A stretch of DNA of 64,000 bases from Cocos nucifera (taxonomy: Eukaryota; Streptophyta; Magnoliopsida; Arecales; Arecaceae), in assembly GCA_006176705.1 (NCBI GenBank), contig QRFJ01000484.1, positions 310,001 through 374,000 of the forward strand. The letters run 5' to 3'. The position numbers and the translations under genes were made by a program. Below the pieces are notes generated by a model. The model had not been told where the DNA came from. It did not search any database and was given only the letters and a program-made list of their open reading frames with translations. Positions 1-9,600 of this stretch are shown here, one piece after another. Position 1 is the stretch's first letter, and each line of letters opens with the position of its first letter.

Positions 1-1003
1 AGGTGCATACTCAAATTGTATCCAAGAAGGCATAATACCTACCAAATTCTTTGAAAAGCTAAAGAAAAACTGACCACTGCAAGTGGTTCAGAATTAAAAA
101 TCAATTACAAACTCACCAATGCATTAGTATCCAACAATAATGTCTGTATGAAGACCCCCTTTATACTAGTCAAAAATCTAAACCAATTAGTCATCCTAGA
201 AACACCCTTTTTAAATATGATTAAACCCTTTTATGTGAATGAGAAAGAAATCAAAGCTAGGTTCTTAGGATAAAGCTTATTCTTCCAATTCATCAATCCA
301 CCTTTTTATAAAATCCTTGAACTTCTTAGAGAAAGTTTAGTTAACCTAATCCAAAGAAAACAAAAATAAGAAGAACAATTGCAAAAACCAAAACTAAAAA
401 ATGAGATTCAAATATTCCAACAGAATTTAATCAAAACAAATTGCTCTGATTTACCAAATGCCTTTTGGACTCTTCATAGACACACTGTCGATCTTCCTTA
501 TGAAGATAGCTTTAATGAAAAATAAATACCTACTAAGGCAAGACCAATTCAAATGAACTCAAATATACTGGATCATTGCAAAAAAAAAATCCAATCTCTT
601 TTAAATAAGAAATTAATCAAACCAAGCAGATCCCCTTGGTCTTATGTGCAGCCTTCTATGTTTAGAAAAAAGCTGAGATAGAAAGAAGTATCTCGAGACT
701 TGTTATCAATTACAAGCCTTTAAAAACTGCTTTCACTATCCCATTTAATTAGTCTAAATGGAATGTAATTCCTTTTGAACTTAAAAATACTCCATCAGAA
801 TTATAAAAAAAATATCAATAATATTTTCAAACTTCATAGCAAAAACATTGCTATATGCATCAATTTATGCATTCTGAAATTTCAAACTAATCTTTTAAAA
901 CAAAGGATTTTACTCCATGTTGATTACCAATCCACAAAAGTTATTTTATGAAAAGATATTTCGAAATAAATTTTATTAATCTCTGACTCCTATTTTCAAA
1001 ACC
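1..1003 (+). pseudogene. P-a protease and reverse transcriptase relic
   Basis: This is a decayed pol fragment of the P pararetrovirus-like family. Bases 1-330 match the aspartic-protease region seen more clearly at 19700-20012, but a stop follows within 60 bases and the frame shifts repeatedly. Bases 541-990 hold reverse transcriptase finger motifs (RPSRSPW-type, then a VINYKPL-type block) and end in an RNase H-like tail. The palm with its YxDD box is absent: the sequence passes from the NNIF block straight into RNase H-like sequence. A second segment, carrying the first catalytic Asp, is also missing after YKPL. Other P copies share both gaps. Family placement is from motif recognition; the breaks are seen directly. 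Confidence 0.75.
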
Positions 1004-1010
1004 TCCTATA

Positions 1011-1020
1011 GGGGAGAGAT
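1011..1020 (+). other. Candidate polypurine tract of P
   Basis: The purine run GGGGAGAGAT lies directly after the RNase H-like tail and just before ORF X. Near-identical runs lie at the same point in the inverted copies at about 4730, 21350 and 53080. Position and composition suit a plus-strand primer; this is inference. Confidence 0.4.
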
Positions 1021-1023
1021 CTA

Positions 1024-2046
1024 ATGGCCCATAAAATGCAAATATCTTCTCAAAATTTAATAAACATATTTGCAGCACTCTCCCTAATACTAGAAGAATT
1101 AGAAATAATCCTTCAAAAAAAAGTAGTACTTACAACTGTAGAAAGAAGACTCAACCTCTGAAAATTAGTCCAAAAGGAATTACCATCAGAAATCCAAAAC
1201 CTAATCTTGAATAAAGTAGCCCCACCTCAGGAGGATAAAGAATTGCTTAGAACCCTATCAAGATATCTTGTCATTAAATGGTGTTCCTGTCCAAAACTTT
1301 CAATACCCAATATAAACAGGAGCAACAACTATACGAAAGCAAGGGCTCTCTATAAAGGACTTATTAGGACTGCAACTATTGACACTACTTGCACAACCAA
1401 GATGTTCCCAGGAGTTGTCTGCACAGTATTAAATCAAACTAAAAGATTTGGAAGAAGGATGACAATCAGAATCTACAGTGGAATTGAAAAAAGGGAGATG
1501 ATATCAATCACTTATTCATTTCAAATTTATGACATCCACCTCTCTCAACCAAAGGATCCATATTGGTCCACTCAACCAAGATTCAAAGGAGACCCCATAC
1601 AAAATCTCAATAGGCAATTTTACATGATTGACAATTATCTAGATGTCTATAGGATGGCCAATGTCTTAGAAAATAAAAAATGCTGGACAGATGGTAGGAT
1701 ATGGGCAACAACAAGTTTACCTATAACTATTCCTGGTAAGGAAGAAGGAACTTGGGAAGTACTACTTGATCCCAGAAGCTACTCGAGGCAAGTAAGGTAT
1801 GAAATACTATACACCTATGGAAGCATCAAAAGACAACAATATGAGTTATGGTACAGAAGTCAATCTGGAATCTACCACCAAATTAGAGACAGAAGACACC
1901 AATGGTCCGACCATTATGAGTCATGGTATAGAAGTCAACCCGAAAATAGAAGACACCAATTGTTCAACCATGAAGAAACAAAGGCACAACTCCAAAAAGA
2001 AAAGGCAAAATGCAAAAAGAAAAAAAAAAGAAAAATATTTCATTAA
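1024..2046 (+). pseudogene. ORF X of P-a, one in-frame stop
   Basis: An ATG at 1024 opens a 341-codon frame broken only by a TGA at 1159-1161. It follows the RNase H relic by about 20 bases. The product would be soluble and basic, with no membrane segment. The middle has a recurring block (KLSIPNIN, then a KARALYKGL-like stretch, then an RRMTIRIYS-like stretch), and the end is very lysine rich. Diverged relatives lie at 20020, 26143 and 50231, so it is a real gene of the P family. I do not recognise a named domain. Its place downstream of RT/RNase H is where some caulimovirids carry a last ORF, but I see nothing that proves that identity. A basic tail suggests nucleic-acid binding or nuclear targeting, as inference only. 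Confidence 0.6.
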
Positions 2047-2201
2047 TAATCTTTTTTGCAGGATACAGAAAACATCAGATGCCATAACATAGAATGCCAT
2101 TCCAATCAGAAAGGATGGAAGCTTGCTACCAATCAAGTTCTAATCAATCAAATCAAGTTACACAAATCTTCCCCAGCAAGCCTTAAAATTTCCTTGGCAA
2201 C

Positions 2202-2209
2202 TATAAATA
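2202..2209 (+). promoter_or_regulatory. TATA box upstream of ORF Y
   Basis: TATAAATA lies 95 bases before the ORF Y start codon. P-f has TATAAA at the matching place (27395) and P-g has TTTAAATA (51141). The downstream sequence AGCAAGCTCTTCCTACTCC is also kept, which supports a transcribed leader. Confidence 0.5.
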
Positions 2210-2303
2210 CCCGACAGGATCTCTTTCATAAGCAAGCTCTTCCTACTCCAACTCTCCAACCCACAGACAAGCTCTTCTTACTGCAACTTTCCAACCCATC
2301 TCA

Positions 2304-2780
2304 ATGGCAAGACACCAACACCACCACCATCAAAGGTGACATAGGTGACACCAACACCACCATGTCACTATCCACCTTCAAATAGAACTTAAGATTCGGC
2401 CTCCTTCTCTGGCACCTACAGATCCCAATCCACCATATGAAGCTAATGTTCATATGGTTCCAAGAATTCAAGATGCGGAAATATAGACATCCTACAATCC
2501 ATCACCAAATCTTGGATATATCACAATTCTGGCAATCCCATTGGGCTTCACTATAGTACACAGAAGAAGAACTGCCAGCTTCATAGAAGCCTATAAAAAA
2601 AGACCCATTAGCTGCAGAAGGTCCACTCCTCCAAGAAATCCAAGTCCAAGTCTGTCCACCTCAAATCCCTACAATACCAATGAAAACCTCAAAAGAGGAT
2701 TAGAGAATCATCACGCCAGTGCTTCCTCATCCTCCTCAACAAGCTTAAGCTCAGCAACAAGTTCAAGCAATTTAGAATAA
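2304..2780 (+). pseudogene. ORF Y of P-a, His/Arg-rich, three stops
   Basis: This is a 159-codon frame with a His- and Arg-rich start, a proline-rich middle, an RRR-containing block and a serine-rich end. It carries in-frame stops at 2337, 2346 and about 2484. P-c/P-d has CGA, CGG and CAG at those codons, so each stop is explained by C-to-T or G-to-A decay. No known domain is recognised. The frame is kept in other copies despite divergence in sequence, which points to a formerly translated gene. Confidence 0.5.
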
Positions 2781-2876
2781 TCCACGTCACCCAGCCTTAC
2801 AAAGGACTTCCTTGCTCCATTGGCAGACATATGACTATGTTCCACAAGCCCAATCAACCAAAGGCAACTATCAAAT

Positions 2877-3096
2877 CCATGGTTTTCCATCTATGGTTTC
2901 ACCAAAATAAGGGGAGCCCATGGTTTCTACCCATGATTTTCCAACATCAAGGACACAAGGATAACTCAAAAAAACAAAAAGACAAAGTCATCAAAAGATG
3001 CCCTCAGAGGCCCTCCTAAGATCAGCTCCGCTCGTAGTTTCCGCCCTTGATTTTTCCAAAAACTAGTAGCGCCCATGGTTTCCAACTCCTAGTTTT
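2877..3096 (+). repeat. CCATGG-type repeat cluster upstream of TATA
   Basis: Short repeats built on CCATGGTTTYC and its variants (CTATGGTTTC, CCATGATTTTC, GCCCATGGTTTCC) recur about every 20-35 bases, ending roughly 80 bases before the TATA box at 3177. Similar clusters occupy the same place at 5645-5700, 20720-20955 (minus strand) and 51930-52075. The core is a palindrome. A cis-regulatory role is inference. Confidence 0.55.
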
Positions 3097-3176
3097 CTCC
3101 AGCAAATAGAATCTTAAAGATGATGACTCAAAAGATATCTCTCCGGATTTCAGTCAAGTTCAAATCTGCAATTGCC

Positions 3177-3184
3177 TATAAAAG
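3177..3184 (+). promoter_or_regulatory. TATA box of the P leader promoter
   Basis: TATAAAAG follows the CCATGG cluster and precedes the P leader. The same box is found in inverted copies at 4640-4647 and 20635-20642, and in P-g at 52149-52156. Confidence 0.55.
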
Positions 3185-3683
3185 AAGATGAAGACCTCAA
3201 CTCAAGGGCATCGAAAAATATCGAGAAAAAATCAGCAAAAACATTGGCTACTTCCAGCCACCTCTCCTCCCTCTAGTCCCTTTCTCCTTTTCAAATCCTC
3301 TTGCATCAAAGTTCTTTCTGTGTATTTAAATGCTTTGTAAAAAGGTGTGATCTTTCGAAGTGTGTTATTCTTCACCTGAAGCTTTTATAAACAAGTGTGC
3401 TGTTCTTTATTTTAGTATGTAAGATATCTAATATAACCAAGTTTTCTTTCCAATCTCTTTTCAATTATCTTTTGTGCATTCTCATATATGAATCTTCATC
3501 ACATAGACTGAAGGTTATCTTGCTATAAGGTTTACCCTTTATAGTGAAAAGATTGTACTAGTACGTTGTGATCCTTTTATTATCTTTTACTTGCATTCAT
3601 GTCATTACTTGAGTTTTACTTCTTTCCTTCCGCATCTCTTTAGTTCATAATCCATGCTTTAGTTAGGAGGTCATCCCCAAGTG
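3185..3683 (+). other. P leader, non-coding
   Basis: No coding capacity is seen. The stretch has GTGTG-rich sequence around 3330-3410. It also has a module at 3513-3573 that is found inverted at 4201-4262 and, strikingly, in the leader of copia C at 40650-40710 and 40861-40920. The leader ends abruptly at about 3683, where it joins reverse transcriptase sequence with no transition, so this is a rearrangement junction. Confidence 0.55.
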
Positions 3684-4490
3684 GTTAAGGCAAGACCAAT
3701 TCAAATGAACTCAAATGTACTGGATCATTACAAAAAAAAAATCCAATTTCTTTTAGGCAAGAAATTAATTAGACCAAGCAGATCCCCTTGGTCTTGTGCA
3801 ACCTTCTATGTTCAGAAAAGTGCTGAGATAGAAAAAGGTATCCCAAGACTTGTTATCAATTACAAGCCTTTAAAAACTGCTTTCACCATCCCATTTAACT
3901 AGTCTAAATGGAATGTAATGCTTTTCGAACATAAAAATGCTCCATCAGAATTGCAAAAAATTATCAATAATATTTTCAAACTTAATACAAAAAAACATTG
4001 CTATATGCATCAATTTATGGATTCTGAAATTTCAAACTAATCTTTTAAAACAAAGGATTTTACTCCATATTGATTACCAGTTCGCAAAAGTTATTGTATG
4101 AAAAAATATTTTAAAATAAATTTTATTAATCTCTGACTCCTATTTTCAAAACCTCCTATAGGAAAGTAATGACATTAATGCAGGTAAAAGATAATAAAAT
4201 GATCATAACGTACTAAGACAACCTTTCCACTGTAAAGGATAAACCTTACAGCAGGACAACCTTCAATTCGTGTGATGAAGATTCATATATGAGAATGCAC
4301 AAAAGATAATTGAAAAGAGATTGGAAAGGAAGCTTGGTTATATTAAATATCTTACATACCAAAATAAAGAACAGCACACTTGTTTACAAAAGCTTCAGGT
4401 GAAGAATAATACACTTCGAAAGATTACACATTTTTACAAAAGCATTAAAACACATATAAAGAAGTTTGATAGAAGAGGATTTGGAGAGGA
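3290..4490. repeat. Large inverted repeat of P leader around an RT fragment
   Basis: Bases about 3290-3616 reappear in reverse orientation at about 4165-4490. The roughly 550 bases between the arms hold a reverse transcriptase fragment. The arms look about 85-90% alike by eye. A transcript through here could fold into a long hairpin. Confidence 0.6.
3684..4165 (+). pseudogene. P-b reverse transcriptase fragment
   Basis: This is a second plus-strand copy of the reverse transcriptase segment seen at 541-1000. It is open for 73 codons (3681-3902) through the finger motifs up to a VINYKPL-type block, then stops. It has the same two internal gaps as P-a, so neither the first catalytic Asp nor the YxDD box is present. 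It begins directly after a P leader, out of gene order. Confidence 0.7.
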
Positions 4491-5047
4491 GAGGAGAGGT
4501 TGAAGAGGGGTAGTTTGGGTATAGAGGACTTGAAAAAGAGAAAGGGATTGGAGGGAGGAGAGGTGGCTAGAAGTAGTTGATGTTTTTGCTGATTTTTTCC
4601 TGATATTTTTCGATGCCCTTGAGCTGAGGTCTTCATCTTCTTTTATAGGTATTTATGGATTTGAACTTGACTGAAGTCTGGGGGGACATCTTTTGAGAGG
4701 AGGTGAGTTGCTCCTTAGGGGCCATCAGATCTCTCCCCTGTAGGAGGTTTTCAAAATAGGAGTCAGAGATTAATAAAATTTGTTTTGAAATATCTTTTCG
4801 CAAAATAAATTTTGTGGACTGGCAATCAACATGGAGTAAAACCCTTTGTTTTAAAAGATTGGTTTGAAATTTCAGAATGCATAAATTGATGCATATAGTA
4901 ATATTTTTGGTATAAAGTTTGAAAATATTATTGATGATTTTTTGTAATTTTGATGGAGCATTTTTAAGTTCGAAGGATATTACATCCCACTCAGACTAGC
5001 CAAATGGGACTGCAAAAGTAGTTTTTAAGGGCTTGATAACAATTCTC
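4166..5047 (-). pseudogene. P-c inverted leader and RT fragment
   Basis: On the minus strand this runs from an RT fragment (about 5047-4750), across the candidate polypurine tract at about 4730, to a TATA box (4640-4647) and the P leader down to 4166. ORF X and ORF Y are both missing between tract and promoter. The RT piece shares the two core deletions and a third small one found otherwise only in P-e, so P-c and P-e share a more recent ancestor. Confidence 0.65.
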
Positions 5048-5057
5048 CATCTCAACA

Positions 5058-5588
5058 ATGGCAAGACATTGATTCCACCACCATCAAAGGCGACATAGGC
5101 GGCACCAACACCACCATATCACTATTCATGTTCAAATAGAACTCAAGATTCGATCTCCTTCTCCGACACCTATAGATTCCAATCCACCATATGAAGCTGA
5201 TGTTCATATGGTTCCGAGAGTTCAAGATGGAGGAATACAGACATCCTGCAGTCCATCATCAAATCAAGAATAGATCATAATTTCAGCAATCCCATCAGGC
5301 TTCCCCATAGCACATAGAAGAAGATCCGCCAGCCTCGCTGAAGCCTACAGAAGAAGATCCATTGGCTACAGAAGATCCACTCCTCCAAGAAATCCAAGCC
5401 CAAGTCCATCTACATCAAACACTTACAACACCAACGAAGATTTCAGAAGAAGACTTGAGGACCACCAAATCAGTGCTTCTTCATCCTCCTCAACAAATTC
5501 AAGCTCAGCAACAGATTCAAGTAGTTTAGACCAATCCACATCATCCAGCCTTCCAATGGACTTTCTCGATCCATCAGCAGACATATGA
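5058..5588 (+). pseudogene. ORF Y of P-d, two stops
   Basis: A 176-codon frame from ATG 5058 to TGA 5586-5588, interrupted by TGA at 5070 and TAG near 5271. The layout is the best seen in the older group: His/Arg-rich start, proline-rich middle, three RRR-type basic blocks, then a long serine run and an acidic end. There is no recognisable domain, signal peptide or membrane segment. The basic and serine-rich make-up would suit a nucleic-acid-binding or phosphorylated protein, as inference. It begins a few bases after the P-c junction and lacks its own upstream TATA box. Confidence 0.5.
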
Positions 5589-5649
5589 CCATGACCAACA
5601 AGCCTAATCATAGTCCCATCCATCTTAATCAAAGGCAGCCATCAAGCCC

Positions 5650-5952
5650 ATGGTTTTCTATCCATGGTTTCACCAAAATAAGGGGAGCCTATGGTTTCTA
5701 CCGACCTACAAAATCAGAAAAAAATCCTTTATAAAAAAGAAAAAACCCTCAAAACTACCTATTTGTTATAGGTGTGGCAAGTCCGGACATTTTAGATCAG
5801 ACTGCAAAATAAAATTCAAAATAAACAACATAGTCCTAGATGAATCAAACGTCTTAGACTCAATCAAACAAAATTTAGAAGTCCTCTTAAATTCTGATGC
5901 TAGTACCTCTGATTCAAAATTACAAACCTCAACAACATCAGAAGGAGAAATT
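5650..5952 (+). pseudogene. P-d CCHC zinc-knuckle fragment, cut by copia B
   Basis: Residues encoded at 5764-5805 form an intact Cys-x2-Cys-x4-His-x4-Cys knuckle, the nucleocapsid signature of gag/capsid proteins. It is followed by an acidic, Ser/Thr-rich tail. The frame is cut at 5952 by the copia B LTR, and the next codons of the same gene resume at 19345, beyond the five-base target duplication. The apparent extension to 5988 is LTR sequence. The knuckle is joined at about 5700 to CCATGG-region sequence, so the gene is also truncated upstream. Confidence 0.75.
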
Positions 5953-6771
5953 TGTTGTTCCTACGGCTGCTTGGAGCTACGGCCATAGATCCAATCTCTT
6001 GCATGAACCTGGGTGTTAATCCAGCAAATGGAAGAAGATTTAAGAAAGATGAGAGAAGCTAGGATTTTGGTATTGAAACCAGAGAGAAGAGAGAAGAGAG
6101 TTAGGGAGAAAAGCTCAATTGTATTTCAACCTTATTATAAAAGTTACAATATCTTGGTTTATATATCCTAGAGTTCCCACATGAATCCTTATAAACCCCA
6201 GCTCAAAAACTTCCCTAGGCTAACCCAACTCATACATGAATTAGCCCCCTTAAGACCTCTTGAACTAAATCTTAAGACCCCTAGGATCAACTCAGATCCT
6301 AGCCCAAAATAGACCCTCACGTAACTCTGCTCGTGCACCGAGCTGACTCAGTCTTGGCACTGAGCCGGCTAAGTTCTACTAGGTTGGCTCAATCTGAAAC
6401 TGAGCCGGCCCAATCCTGTGCCATTCCAGCAGTTCCAAATGTGTAGCTATCTATTTTACTTGTGCTCTAAGACTTAGCCAATCCAATTTTGGACTGAGCT
6501 GGCTAACCTACAGAAAATTCTTTTTCTACAGCCTTCAAGCTCCGACTTTGGTTTCTTGCTCCACCTTTTATTCCAGATCTTCGAAGCACCAATCAAGCCC
6601 CTTGAGGCCCTCAATACCTGAACCTCAAGCACGTGAAGAGCTACATGCCACCTCCATCCTAGTATAACTCCTGTCCTAGCCCTAGGACCATACCTATTCT
6701 AGCCTCCCTGGAGCCCTCATCCTGGCTCCGTCCGTGGCCTCCTAAGGCTTGAGAGCACCATACCACCTACA
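5953..6771 (-). repeat. Copia B 3' LTR
   Basis: This 819-base LTR begins TG and ends CA. A TATA-like stretch lies at 6158-6165 (minus strand). It matches 18516-19344 along its whole length with many substitutions, so B is clearly older than A. Confidence 0.85.
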
Positions 6772-7275
6772 ATCTCCACCTTGGTGCGTCCAAGTCTTGG
6801 CACACCTGGCAACATCCTCCTACACGATCCCACTATTCCTGCATATCCTAATAGCCCCTCATGCTCACCTTACTACTATCATTCTTCTTCAGCTGTTGAG
6901 CTCTCTTTGAAGCCTTCGGGATGACCACCTCCACTGCTGAAGTCCTCAGCTTGTTCCTCTGCACCATCTTTGGAGTTGTAGGTATCCTTCTACTTGGCAG
7001 CTGCATCACTTATCCTGAACTTTCCTGAAGATCATGCAACATTTTTTTACCGGCACTTGTCGCATATCCTGATGCTCCACCTAACACTATCTCCTCAGAG
7101 CCATGCCTATCTCTCTGCACAATCCTCTCCACTTGGATCTATACAGTAGCACTCTGATATAGCCTCTACCCTTTACTCTAAATTTGTCGCTTCCATGTGA
7201 AGCCACCTCTGCCGTGCTCCACGGAGCGAAGATCCTATGCGTGGAGTGACTCACTCGGGAGCCCCAAATGGGATG
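6772..7275 (-). pseudogene. Copia B interior remnant next to the 3' LTR
   Basis: On the minus strand this ends in CACCAAGGTGGAGAT, a typical copia polypurine tract abutting the LTR. The other 490 bases carry several stops in each frame, and I recognise no integrase, RT or RNase H motif. It is probably the 3' end of pol plus untranslated sequence, too decayed or too diverged to assign. Confidence 0.5.
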
Positions 7276-8615
7276 TGTTAGATATATGTGCCCTAGAAGC
7301 CAGAATTGGCTGACACTTGTAATACACTTCTAGGGGCAAAATTGTAATTTTGACTATAATTAATAAATGGGTTATTTTCTATCACACATGTGTATTTAGT
7401 GTCTGTGATACATCCTTTGAGTTAATGGTAATGATAATTCATATTTTCAAGAGTTGAAAATTTAAGACATGAATAATCATTATTAACTCATAAACAGCTC
7501 CCGACCATAGGATCATCACGAGGATGGTGATTGATCCGGAAGGTTGGTGTACGAATCGCTTCTCTTTAGTAGATGAGTCTTGAGTCTACGGTGTGGAGAC
7601 ACCGGAGCGAGAGTACAGGTACTCGTTAGAGAACGAGGGCACTGAGCGTGACCACCTCGAGTAGTCATTAGGGAAGTCTACCTTCTCGTCAATGACTGAC
7701 TCGATGCTGCAGTAGTGTGTCTGGTTCTTTGACCTGAGATGCATCGGCAGTTCACCTTGAGGGTGTTATAGTTTGACTACACCATTACTCGGTCTCCTAG
7801 CCATATGGAACCCTGAGGTGTATGTTGGCTATGACATGTTCATTGTAGGAACTGGATTGCATCAAGATGGGAATCTATCTACCTCGGTGGTAGAGGAGTA
7901 GCCCTATGATGATCATGAGAATCAAGTCCAGAAGCCCATGGCCATGGCAGAGTGAAATAATAGAAAGAGTTTCTATTTAGATTTTCACATTGGACTCGAA
8001 TCGAATGATTACATCATATGACAGAGACTAGGGTTTGACGAGTTCACCTTAACCCTAATCTGATCGGGGCTCAAGATAGAAGAACTTAATCACACAGGTA
8101 GCTGCACCAAGAGGTTCGCATTCAGCTCTGATGGGTTGCCACCATATACTGCTAGGTGTCACTGGTGGATTTTGGGAGCAATTAGAATGATTTAGATGAT
8201 CGATCATTCTAGCTGTTCGAATCAGAAGAGTTCTGATCCATCGAAAGGAGTTTCGATGATGTCGATGATAGAGATCATGACATATCCCATTACCATACAG
8301 AACTGAACCTAACTGGGTCACACAAACAAGGGTTTGAATCTGGTGGGTTTGAATCTGGTGATCATCAATTGAACTGATCTAGTTCAATTGATCTGAATGA
8401 GATTCAATTAGGTTCAAGGAAATCGTGCTAGCACTCGATTGAACCTAACGTTCTTCTTTTGCTATCATAAATAAGTTGTCCTGTCTGAGCCAAAGGAGTT
8501 TGTGCTCAATCAGAGGCCTTCATATGGTCTGACTGGAGGTTGTCCAAGTCAGAATAGGTTGTCTTATTTGTAAGACATTACCTGCCATTTTTGGTCACCT
8601 GCCATTTCTTGTTCT

Positions 8616-8682
8616 TTGACTTTGGTCAAAAGTCTACCTTTGACTGGTCAAACGTTGACCATTGACCCTTTGACTTTTGACC
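8616..8682 (+). promoter_or_regulatory. Eight W-boxes in the copia A promoter
   Basis: TTGAC followed by C or T occurs eight times in 67 bases, six on the plus and two on the minus strand, about 310 bases before the TATA box. TTGACY is the known binding core of plant WRKY factors. The block is intact at 16622-16688 and partly decayed at 30259-30317. Confidence 0.65.
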
Positions 8683-8991
8683 ACATGTCATGCACCTATT
8701 GGAGAGCTGGTGGGGGCTTGTCCCCCTGCCAGAACCTGGCAAGGAGAAGGGGCGCACGCCAAGGGTGGCGTGAGCCCAAGTAGGAGGCGCCTAGGAGTCC
8801 TTGTTGGACAAGGACTCCATCTCCCTTTTGGATTCCAATTAGAGTTCTTCTAAGAATCCAGTTTGACTGGTCTTAGGCACCCTCTAAGGAGGAATCCAGG
8901 GGACTCTATTCCCACCAATCAGATTTAGATCTGATTTCACAAAGGGTTGTGATTGGTTGGGAAGGAAGATGGAGTTGGATCACGCTTAGTC

Positions 8992-9000
8992 TATATAATA
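8992..9000 (+). promoter_or_regulatory. Copia A 5' LTR TATA box
   Basis: TATATAATA. The 3' LTR has TATAAATA at 16998-17005 and the solo LTR has TATAAATA at 30632-30639, in the same surroundings. Confidence 0.6.
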
Positions 9001-9587
9001 GACCCTGCGCCCAACTCAATTCTAAGAATAATCAAGAAGCAATCTTCCCACGCCCCAAGGCTGCCTCTCTCCCCTTTCTCCATGCCATAACTCTCTTCTC
9101 CCCTTGCTCTCCACGTCCAAAAGTGTTTTGGATTTTGGTTTGGTGCGATTCAGATCAAGGAAAAGGCGATCAAAAGCAAGAAGGCTGCGCTGCTGCAAAG
9201 GACGACTGCAGATCTTCAAAAGGAGTTTTGAAGATCCTCCAGATCAGATCCAGATCTGATTTTTGGAGGCGTGATAGAGAAGAAGAGGATCTCCAGATCC
9301 AGCCCGAGTGGATACCGGTAGAGGCCAGGCGCTTGCGTGGCTAAGATCCAGAACCTTCCGCTGCAAACAGGATCATCAACAGGGTAATAGGATTACCCAA
9401 ATCAGGTAAATTAAATTTGATTTAATTTATCTTTTTTATTTTATTTTATTAAAATAAATAAGAATCAGATCTGAAACATCCCTATCAAGATCTGATTAGA
9501 GATCAAGAAAAAAATTTTTGAAATATATCTCTTGATCTGATCAGATCTGAACGAACCTGGACCGGGAAATCAGGATTTCCCTTCAAC

Positions 9588-9600
9588 TGGTATCAGAGCC
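9588..9600 (+). other. Copia A primer binding site
   Basis: TGGTATCAGAGCC starts two bases after the LTR. It is the usual site complementary to the 3' end of initiator methionine tRNA in plant copia elements. Confidence 0.88.

Larger units (their letters stand above)
7276..9585 (+). repeat. Copia A 5' LTR
   Basis: A 2310-base LTR. The promoter part has a W-box cluster (8616-8682), an ATTGG box at 8952 and TATATAATA at 8992. An 88-codon minus-strand frame at 8055-8321 recurs exactly in the other LTR because LTRs are copies, and is not taken as a gene. A short duplication near 8335-8360 distinguishes it from the 3' LTR. Confidence 0.92.

Noticed and set aside
1921..2136. Hydrophobic minus-strand frame at the end of ORF X
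   Set aside because: It is antisense to the lysine-rich tail; AAA codons read as phenylalanine in reverse.
3661..3690. tRNA-like piece (CCAAGTGGTTAAGGC) at the end of the P-a leader
   Set aside because: Only the D-arm-like part resembles a tRNA; no anticodon arm, T arm or acceptor stem follows, as the sequence turns into RT.
8055..8321. 88-codon minus-strand frame, identical at 16075-16341
   Set aside because: Both copies are LTR sequence of copia A, so identity is explained by LTR duplication. No conserved domain or promoter is seen.
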